From positions 1-28,701 of the forward strand of contig JAFQRU010000054.1 in NCBI GenBank assembly GCA_017409915.1: a DNA stretch of 28,701 nt. Direction: 5' to 3'. A program made the translations under genes and the position numbers. The notes under the pieces are model-generated. The model was not told where the DNA came from and made no database searches. It saw nothing but the letters and a program-made list of their open reading frames with translations. The stretch comes from Clostridia bacterium (GTDB lineage Bacteria; Bacillota; Clostridia; Monoglobales; Monoglobaceae). This document shows positions 23,077 through 28,701 of the stretch, one piece after another (position 1 is the stretch's first letter; every line of letters begins with the position of its first letter).

Positions 23077-24004
23077 AAGTCCCTTTTTATATTCAAGCGA
23101 TAACAAGCGTTATCACACCCTGAATTATTATCTTCAAAATAAATTTGGAAAACGGGTTATGCGTGCCTCTTTGGATGCAGGTTTTTCCTGCCCTAACATT
23201 GACGGGAGATGCGCCATTGGCGGATGCACTTACTGCACTAGCGGAGCCTCGGAATTTACCGAAAAAGGAAGCATAACCGCTCAGATGAAAAGGGAAGAGG
23301 AGCGTATTTTCAAAAAATTTGGAGAAACTCCTTTAATTGCCTATTTTCAGGCACATTCAAACACCTATGCCCCTCTTGAAATTTTAAAAGAAAAGTATGA
23401 AGAAGCATTATCTTTTCCCTCTGTTGTTGGCATAAGCATCGCAACCCGAAGCGACTGCCTTGAAAAAGAGAAGATAGACTATCTTAAAGAGCTTTCCGAA
23501 AGAACTTTTCTTTCTGTTGAGCTTGGCCTTCAAACTGTTTCAGACAAAACAGCAGAAAAATGCAACCGAGGGCATAATTTTGATGCCTTTCGTGATGCCT
23601 TTTTCCGTCTGAAAGAGGCAGGGATAAGAGTCTCTGTTCATATTATAAACGGCCTTTACGACGAAACAAAGGAAGATATGATAAATACCGCCAAGGTCTT
23701 AGGGAAACTCCGTCCTGACGGCGTTAAAATTCATCTTCTTCATATTATGAAAAATACTGTTATGGAAAAAGAGCTTGAAAAGGGGATAATTACCCCTATG
23801 ACATACGAGGATTATATTGAAACCGTCTGTAATCAACTCCGCTATCTCCCGAAAGAGACCGTTATTGAGAGAATAACGGGAGACGGCTCAAAGGAAAATC
23901 TTATTGCCCCAAGATGGAGCATTGACAAAATCAAAGTTTTGGGCGGAATTGATAAATATATGGCAGATAATGACTTTTGCCAGGGGGATTTATTTAATAT
24001 TTAA
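23069..24004 (+). CDS. Radical SAM protein of the YtqA family
   Basis: 311-residue radical SAM enzyme. The cluster ligands are Cys48, Cys53 and Cys56 (CAIGGCTYC, the CX4CX2C motif), with an additional Cys41 typical of the family. The TIM-barrel part carries ISIATRSDCL, LSVELGLQTVSDKTAEKCNR, HIINGLYDET and KIHLLHIMKNT. The Bacillus homologue YtqA has been linked to wobble-uridine modification of tRNA under the name MnmL; this is from memory and the reaction was not inferred from this sequence. The ATG at 23069 overlaps the ruvX end by 8 nt, suggesting coupled translation, as the in-frame upstream stretch lies wholly in ruvX. Confidence 0.88.
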   Translation: MPESPFLYSSDNKRYHTLNYYLQNKFGKRVMRASLDAGFSCPNIDGRCAIGGCTYCTSGASEFTEKGSITAQMKREEERIFKKFGETPLIAYFQAHSNTYAPLEILKEKYEEALSFPSVVGISIATRSDCLEKEKIDYLKELSERTFLSVELGLQTVSDKTAEKCNRGHNFDAFRDAFFRLKEAGIRVSVHIINGLYDETKEDMINTAKVLGKLRPDGVKIHLLHIMKNTVMEKELEKGIITPMTYEDYIETVCNQLRYLPKETVIERITGDGSKENLIAPRWSIDKIKVLGGIDKYMADNDFCQGDLFNI

Positions 24005-24012
24005 AAAAAGAC

Positions 24013-24041
24013 TTGCAAAAAACACATTTGTGTGTTAGAAT
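24013..24041 (+). promoter_or_regulatory. Promoter of tRNA-Leu
   Basis: TTGCAA (24013-24018), 17-bp spacer, TAGAAT (24036-24041), ending 13 nt before the tRNA. The spacer holds the inverted repeat AACACA-TTTG-TGTGTT (24021-24036). A similar segment recurs at 24223-24238. Confidence 0.65.
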
Positions 24042-24054
24042 AGATTTTGCATTA

Positions 24055-24141
24055 GCCGGTGTGGTGGAATTGGCAGACGCGCTGGACTCAAAATCCTGTG
24101 GTAGAAATACCGTATCGGTTCGACCCCGATCACCGGCACCA
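24055..24141 (+). tRNA. tRNA-Leu (anticodon CAA), CCA encoded
   Basis: An 87-nt cloverleaf. The acceptor stem GCCGGTG (24055-24061) pairs with CACCGGC (24131-24137), followed by A and encoded CCA (24139-24141). The D arm is GTG/CGC with a GAATTGGCAGA loop. The anticodon loop CTCAAAA places CAA at 24089-24091, reading UUG. The long variable arm GGTA-GAAA-TACC marks a class II tRNA, and the T arm is ATCGG-TTCGACC-CCGAT. The anticodon stem has a T-T mismatch (24083 and 24097) that the usual Leu sequence does not have. Confidence 0.95.
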
Positions 24142-24172
24142 AAAACGACAAGATTAAGTTCTTGTCGTTTTT
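24141..24172 (+). terminator. Terminator of tRNA-Leu
   Basis: A 12-bp perfect stem, AAAAACGACAAG and CTTGTCGTTTTT, with an 8-nt loop, followed by ATTTTTT. It starts at the last base of the encoded CCA. Confidence 0.93.
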
Positions 24173-24199
24173 ATTTTTTAAAATTTTCTTTTTTTTTGT

Positions 24200-24334
24200 C
24201 TATTTGTCCTTTTTATGGGACACTTTGTGTGTTAAAATGAATTTGTCAGGTGAGGAGAGGCGCTTCCTTTTAAGAATTTGTTTATTTTTTATTACTTTAC
24301 TTAACTTTTCTTTCTTTTTGTTTACACTTCGCAT
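24200..24334 (-). CDS. Possible 44-residue lysine-rich peptide
   Basis: In the tRNA-gyrB gap the minus strand has an uninterrupted reading frame beginning MRSVNKKKEKLSKVIKNKQ and ending in TAG (24200-24202). It is preceded by GAGGTGG with GAAG before the ATG. About a third of the residues are Lys or Arg, with few acidic ones. The frame may also just reflect the purine-rich strand, as no promoter is convincing and no homologue is recognised. It could alternatively be non-coding; the gap also holds a GTTCC-GAAA-GGAAC hairpin (24363-24376). Confidence 0.25.
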   Translation of the reverse strand: MRSVNKKKEKLSKVIKNKQILKRKRLSSPDKFILTHKVSHKKDK

Positions 24335-24396
24335 CTTCCCACCTCACGCTCACTTTCCAATCGTTCCGAAAGGAACAAAAATTATACTCCATAACC

Positions 24397-24425
24397 AAAA
24401 AAGAGCAGATAATCTGCTCTTTTTT
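24397..24425. terminator. Terminator of gyrB, usable in both directions
   Basis: AAAAAAGAGCAGA (24397-24409), TAA, TCTGCTCTTTTTT (24413-24425): a perfect 13-bp stem with A-run and T-run flanks, ending one base from the gyrB stop. Confidence 0.92.
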
Positions 24426-24426
24426 G

Positions 24427-26346
24427 TTATATATCAAGGTTTACAACATTATTTGAGTTTTCTTCAATAAACTTACGACGAGGCTCAACCTTTTCACCCA
24501 TTAAAATTGTGAAGATTTCGTCGGCGCGTCTTGCGTCGTCAAGCTCAACTTTAAGCATAACTCGTCTTTCAGGGTCCATTGTTGTTTCCCAGAGCTGTTC
24601 AGGGTTCATTTCACCAAGACCCTTATATCTCTGAACATATCCTTCCGGAATTTCTTCCAGAGCCTCTTTAAGCTGTTCTTCGTTATATGCATATTTATGC
24701 TTTTTACCCTTTGAAATTTTATAAAGAGGCGGTTGCGCAAGATAGATGTGTCCGTTTTCAATGAGTGGTCTCATAAATCTGAAGAAGAATGTTAAAAGAA
24801 GTGTTCTGATATGAGCACCGTCAACATCGGCATCGGCCATAATAATAACTTTTCCGTAACGGATTTTGGAAAGGTCAAGGTCTTCGCCAACGCCTGTTCC
24901 GAGAGCCGTTATAACAGGAAGAAGTTTTTCGTTAGAATAAACCTTATCAACTCTTGCCTTTTCAACATTGAGCATCTTACCCCAAAGAGGAAGGATTGCC
25001 TGATATCTACGGTCGCGTCCTTCTTTTGCAGAACCGCCCGCAGAATCACCCTCGACGATATAAATTTCTGTATACTGATTATCTCTTGAAGAACAATCCG
25101 CAAGCTTACCAGGAAGTCTTGCGCTATCAAGGGCGCTCTTTCTTCTGGTATTTTCTCTTGCTCTCTTTGCCGCTTCTCTTGCACGGGATGCAGTAAGCGC
25201 TTTTTCGATAATAATCTTAGCAATTGCAGGGTTTTCTTCCATAAACTCTGTAAGCTTTTCGTTTACCATTTTTTCAACGATATTTCTCATTTCGCTGTTG
25301 CCGAGCTTTGTCTTTGTCTGGCCCTCAAACTGTGCCTCTGTAACTTTAACACTAATAATACAGGTAAGACCTTCACGGGTATCTTCACCGCTGAGATTTT
25401 TATCATTTTCTTTTAAGTATTTATATTTTCTCGCGTAGTCATTTAAAACTTTTGTAAGAGCTGCTTTAAAGCCTGTTTCGTGAGTTCCGCCCTCAGTTGT
25501 ATTAATATTATTTGCAAAGCTTATTAAATCTTCTGTATAACCGTCGTTATATTGAAGAGCAATTTCAGCTTCAGAATTTTCGCGAACTGTGTTTACATAG
25601 ATAACTTCGCTGTGAATTGCCTCTTTATTTCTATTCTGGTAAGTAACAAATTCCTTGATACCACCCTCATAGCAAAGAGTTTCTTCTTTATCTTCCACAC
25701 GGTCATCCTTTAAAATTATGCAAACTCCCGCATTTAAGAACGCCTGTTCACGAAGTCTGTTTAAAAGAATTGAATAATCATATTCTGTATCTTCAAAAAT
25801 CTCGCCGTCCGGCTTAAAATGAACCTTTGTTCCTGTTTTATCGGTGTCGCCTATAACTTTAACGTCATACTGCTTTTCGCCACGGCGATATTCCTGCTTA
25901 TAAATATGCTGACCGTCATAAATTTCAACCTCAAGGCTTTCGGATAAAGCATTAACAACGGACGCACCAACGCCGTGAAGACCGCCTGACACTTTATATC
26001 CGCCGCCGCCGAATTTACCGCCGGCATGGAGAACTGTGAAAACAACTTCAACCGCAGGAAGACCTGTTTGTTGTTGAATACCAACAGGGATACCACGGCC
26101 ATCATCTGTTACGGTTATGGAATTATCCTTTTCAATGGTAACTGTTATATTTTTACAATATCCGGCCAAAGCTTCGTCAATAGAGTTATCCACAATTTCA
26201 TAAACCAAATGATGAAGACCACGGGATGATGTTGACCCGATATACATACCAGGCCTTTTTCTAACCGCTTCAAGACCTTCTAAGACCTGAATCTGACTCT
26301 CGTCATATTTAACTTCTTCAGGAATATTTGTCATATTTTCCGCCAT
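24427..26346 (-). CDS. gyrB: DNA gyrase subunit B
   Basis: ATPase subunit of DNA gyrase. The 639-residue protein has the GHKL ATPase domain with catalytic Glu in YEIVDNSIDEA, DDGRGIPVG and GGLHGVGASVVNALS. The transducer domain has the conserved Lys-containing QTKTKLGNSE, and the TOPRIM domain has IVEGDSAGGSAKEGRDRRYQ and the metal site ADADVDGAHIRTLLLTFF. The C-terminal QRYKGLGEMNPEQLW binds GyrA. Length is normal for the short Bacillota type. AAAGGAGAT gives the ATG at 26346, 19 nt after remB. It is the last gene of the dnaN-recF-remB-gyrB cluster; its partner gyrA lies elsewhere in the window. Confidence 0.98.
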   Translation of the reverse strand: MAENMTNIPEEVKYDESQIQVLEGLEAVRKRPGMYIGSTSSRGLHHLVYEIVDNSIDEALAGYCKNITVTIEKDNSITVTDDGRGIPVGIQQQTGLPAVEVVFTVLHAGGKFGGGGYKVSGGLHGVGASVVNALSESLEVEIYDGQHIYKQEYRRGEKQYDVKVIGDTDKTGTKVHFKPDGEIFEDTEYDYSILLNRLREQAFLNAGVCIILKDDRVEDKEETLCYEGGIKEFVTYQNRNKEAIHSEVIYVNTVRENSEAEIALQYNDGYTEDLISFANNINTTEGGTHETGFKAALTKVLNDYARKYKYLKENDKNLSGEDTREGLTCIISVKVTEAQFEGQTKTKLGNSEMRNIVEKMVNEKLTEFMEENPAIAKIIIEKALTASRAREAAKRARENTRRKSALDSARLPGKLADCSSRDNQYTEIYIVEGDSAGGSAKEGRDRRYQAILPLWGKMLNVEKARVDKVYSNEKLLPVITALGTGVGEDLDLSKIRYGKVIIMADADVDGAHIRTLLLTFFFRFMRPLIENGHIYLAQPPLYKISKGKKHKYAYNEEQLKEALEEIPEGYVQRYKGLGEMNPEQLWETTMDPERRVMLKVELDDARRADEIFTILMGEKVEPRRKFIEENSNNVVNLDI

Positions 26347-26365
26347 TTTTTTGATCTCCTTTCAA

Positions 26366-26629
26366 TTATAGATAACTAAGTTTCTTCCGAACTCTGCCGG
26401 AAAGAGCCTTTGTTGAAATATTTGTAATATAAATAACCGATTGGCCGTCTTTTTCGCAAATTATAAAGGATTTTGGAATTTCCTCAGAAACATTTTTAAC
26501 AAACCCTTCTTCTGTGGAAATTTTAAGAAATTCTTTACTGTATTTTGAAATTGACGAGCTTTCAAGGTCCATCATTGCAATTATATCGTCGGTGTTAACA
26601 ACCGTGTCACGACCTAAATGAAGATACAT
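26366..26629 (-). CDS. remB: RemB-like DUF370 protein (YaaB)
   Basis: An 87-residue protein of the DUF370 family, with the typical start MYLHLGRDTVVNTDDIIAMM, EFLKISTEEGFVKNVSEEIP and KSFIICEKDGQSVIYITNIS. In Bacillus, the small proteins RemA and RemB affect biofilm matrix and osmoprotection gene expression; RemA binds DNA. The role here is not shown. Its start overlaps the recF stop (TAATG), matching the gene order recF-yaaB-gyrB of Bacillus. Confidence 0.85.
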   Translation of the reverse strand: MYLHLGRDTVVNTDDIIAMMDLESSSISKYSKEFLKISTEEGFVKNVSEEIPKSFIICEKDGQSVIYITNISTKALSGRVRKKLSYL

Positions 26630-27717
26630 TATAATGCCCTTCCTTCTTGGATTTTTATTTCTTTCGCATCTAAATTTTTAAATTTTTCCGCATCGGTGCA
26701 GGTTATTATAATCTGCATATCCTTTATTTTTGAAATTATATAGCTTTGTCTTTCTTCGTCAAGCTCACTCATTATATCATCCAGAAGCAGAACCGGATAT
26801 TCTCCGATTTCTTCATAGATAAGATAAACTTCCGCAATTTTTTGAACCAAAGCAACTGTTTTTTGCTGTCCTGATGAGCCAAAAGTTTTAACATTTTTGC
26901 CATTTATAAAATATTCAATATCATCTCTGTGACAGCCGATAAAAATTTCTTTTAAAAAGACTTCTTTTTTATAATTTGATTCAAATTTTTCTTTAATTTT
27001 CTGCTTTATTTTTTCATCATCAAATTCTTCAATAATGCCGAAATTACTGCTATATTTTATTTCAATATTTTCTTTTTCTTTTGATATTTCAAGTTGAATT
27101 TTTTTTGCAATTTCTTCAATTTTTTTAATATATAAAAATCTATATTTTATAATCTCAAAACACAAAGAAATAAGCTTATCATTTAAAATATCAAGAGTGA
27201 TTTTATCAACTATTTCGTTTTTAAGAAGCGCTGTTTTGCTTTCAATCGCCTTTTTATATTCACTAAGATATGAAAAATAATTTTTACGAAGCTGACTTAT
27301 TAAAATATCAAGATTTTTTCGTCTTGCAGATGGTCCGCTTTTTATAATGTTCATACATTCAGGCCCAAAATAGCAAACATTGAATTTTCCAACCAAATCG
27401 CTGTTTTTCTTAACCGGAATTTCATTTATAAAAACGCGCTTTTTATTATTTTTTTTAATAATTATTTCAGCTGAAATTTCTCTTTTTCCCCCTATAAAAT
27501 CCATCTTTAAATTGGCTTCATTTTCGCCGAATTTTATAAGTTCTTCATCGTGATAAGTCCTGTTTGACTTACCCATTGAAAAAAGATATATTCCCTCTAA
27601 AATATTTGTTTTTCCCTGAGCATTTTTCCCGTAAATTACATTAACTGATGGAGAAAACTCAATTTTTTCGTTTTCATAATTACGAAAATTTTTAAGATTT
27701 ATATTTTTAACTATCAT
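26629..27717 (-). CDS. recF: RecF, DNA repair ATPase of the RecFOR pathway
   Basis: SMC-like ATPase that helps load RecA at single-strand gaps. The 362-residue protein has Walker A GKNAQGKT (30-37), a central helical region rich in Lys and Glu, the signature FGSSGQQKT, and Walker B VLLLDDIMSELD with its D-loop. The start overlaps the dnaN stop (ATGA), so translation is coupled. Base composition is visibly AT-richer than in the neighbouring gyr genes. Confidence 0.97.
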   Translation of the reverse strand: MIVKNINLKNFRNYENEKIEFSPSVNVIYGKNAQGKTNILEGIYLFSMGKSNRTYHDEELIKFGENEANLKMDFIGGKREISAEIIIKKNNKKRVFINEIPVKKNSDLVGKFNVCYFGPECMNIIKSGPSARRKNLDILISQLRKNYFSYLSEYKKAIESKTALLKNEIVDKITLDILNDKLISLCFEIIKYRFLYIKKIEEIAKKIQLEISKEKENIEIKYSSNFGIIEEFDDEKIKQKIKEKFESNYKKEVFLKEIFIGCHRDDIEYFINGKNVKTFGSSGQQKTVALVQKIAEVYLIYEEIGEYPVLLLDDIMSELDEERQSYIISKIKDMQIIITCTDAEKFKNLDAKEIKIQEGRAL

Positions 27718-28701
27718 ATTTTAACAGGAAGAACTAAATAAATAAAATCTTCATTATCAACAGGCGCAATAATTAAAGGTTCTTTACTTCCTTTAAGTTT
27801 AAGCATAACTTTTTCTTCGTCACAAGCTCTGAGCGCCTCTAAAATAAAGCTGCTGTTAAAGCCCATAATAATATCTTCATCGCCGGTTGAAACATTAATA
27901 TTATCATCAACAAAACCAAGAGCTGTTTCGCATGAAACATTTATGTTATCTCCGCCGATATGTATTTTAACAGGGCATTTTGTTATATCATTTATAACAA
28001 TTAAAGATGCTCTGTAAACCGAGCTCATAAGCTCAGATACAGGACATTCAATATTATAAGGAAAGTCTCGATTTATGAGAGCCTCATAATTCATATATTC
28101 TCCTTCAATTAAGCGAGTAACAAGCTTATAATTTTCATCAATGAAAACAGCATGTTTTGAAGTTGAATTTATAAGAATTTTTTCATCTTCATCTTTTAAA
28201 AGTTTAGAAAGTTCAAGTAGTGCCTTTTCAGGAATAATAAACTTTTTCTTTTCACATTCTTCTTCAATTTCATATTTACGGTATGCAAGACGATAGCCGT
28301 CAAGAGCAACCATTTTTATCTCTTTTTTATCAATTTCCATTAAACAACCGCGAAGAACAGGACGGTCATCCTTTTTATAAACAGAGAAAACTGTTCTGTT
28401 TATCATATCTCTGAGCATATTTTTTCTTATTGAAATACTATAATCGTGATTAATTATAGGAAGCTCAGGAAATTCAGATGGATTAAGACCCATAATTTCA
28501 AATTTTGCATTTCCGCTTTTAATAGTTGTTAAAAATTTATCTCCAACTTCAATGCTAACCATATCAGAAGATAAATTTTTAATAATATTCATAAACATTT
28601 TTGCGTTTATAACAACTTGTCCTTCCTCTTTAACATCAGCTTCGAAGGAAGATTCAATTCCGATTTCAAGGTCATTTGCAACTATCTGGATCCTATTTGA
28701 A
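27714..28701 (-). CDS. dnaN: DNA polymerase III beta sliding clamp, N-terminus cut by the window edge
   Basis: Ring-shaped clamp that tethers polymerase III to DNA. About 328 codons are visible, and the frame stays open to the right edge, where it reads SNRIQIVANDLEIGIE. A full clamp is about 366 residues, so roughly 40 N-terminal residues are missing. An internal ATG at 28598 is not the start. Characteristic parts are EFPELP, the FSVYKKDDRPVLRGCLM region, VALDGYRLAYRK, and the C-terminal EALRACDEEKVMLKLKGSKE with LVLPVK. It overlaps recF by 4 nt. The small S4-domain gene yaaA, which often lies between dnaN and recF, is absent. Confidence 0.96.
   Translation of the reverse strand, partial: SNRIQIVANDLEIGIESSFEADVKEEGQVVINAKMFMNIIKNLSSDMVSIEVGDKFLTTIKSGNAKFEIMGLNPSEFPELPIINHDYSISIRKNMLRDMINRTVFSVYKKDDRPVLRGCLMEIDKKEIKMVALDGYRLAYRKYEIEEECEKKKFIIPEKALLELSKLLKDEDEKILINSTSKHAVFIDENYKLVTRLIEGEYMNYEALINRDFPYNIECPVSELMSSVYRASLIVINDITKCPVKIHIGGDNINVSCETALGFVDDNINVSTGDEDIIMGFNSSFILEALRACDEEKVMLKLKGSKEPLIIAPVDNEDFIYLVLPVKI

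Noticed and set aside
24240..24425. 6S RNA or SRP RNA by length and position of the tract
   Set aside because: The GTTCC-GAAA-GGAAC hairpin is not the SRP loop, and no long paired arms with a central bubble as in 6S RNA were found.
24162..24470. Plus-strand open frame of about 100 codons rich in Phe and Leu
   Set aside because: It begins inside the tRNA terminator, has no ribosome binding site, runs into the gyrB end and reflects the T-rich strand.
1..28701. CRISPR arrays, insertion sequences, prophage genes
   Set aside because: No regularly spaced repeats, transposase or phage-like genes were found in any part of the window.

Overview
The window reads as a chromosomal segment of a moderately low-GC member of the Clostridia (Bacillota). 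The evidence is the ctsR-mcsA-mcsB-clpC heat-shock operon, a Rex redox repressor, an MgtE magnesium transporter, a VanW/YoaR-type envelope protein, a flavin reductase with a rubredoxin-like tail, a RemB-like DUF370 protein, and strong purine-rich ribosome binding sites with consensus TTGACA/TATAAT promoters. No phage, transposase, plasmid or CRISPR feature was seen. The species cannot be named from sequence alone.

Left part (1-7173): alaS, cut by the left edge, is divergent from the ctsR operon. That operon has a consensus promoter with CtsR heptad repeats just downstream of the -10. It encodes the repressor, its zinc-finger partner McsA, the arginine kinase McsB and the ClpC unfoldase, and it ends in a bidirectional terminator shared with cysK. 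Centre-left (7175-14580): cysK, mgtE, a VanW-domain protein, a KdgK-like sugar kinase, holA and a secreted SH3b-NlpC/P60 hydrolase, mostly single-gene units with clear promoters and hairpin terminators.

Centre (14585-20193): a minus-strand run in the order gyrA, thyA, dfrA, a 2-hydroxyacid dehydrogenase and a flavin reductase-rubredoxin fusion. It links DNA supercoiling, dTMP synthesis and folate reduction. Between thyA and dfrA lies a branched, nearly fully self-complementary element of about 120 bp that none of the genes explains. It is the most unusual sequence in the window.

Right part (20231-28701): rex, a MATE exporter, the plus-strand pair ruvX and a YtqA-like radical SAM gene, tRNA-Leu(CAA), and then the minus-strand replication cluster dnaN-recF-remB-gyrB, whose genes are tightly packed. 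dnaN is cut by the right edge. By comparison with other Bacillota, dnaA and oriC should lie just beyond that edge. If so, most minus-strand genes here would be transcribed in the direction of fork movement away from the origin. The usual gyrB-gyrA adjacency is broken here, and the small S4-domain gene often found between dnaN and recF is absent.

No stretch longer than 300 bases lacks a gene or RNA. The largest gaps are 24142-24426 and 22411-22662, both described below.
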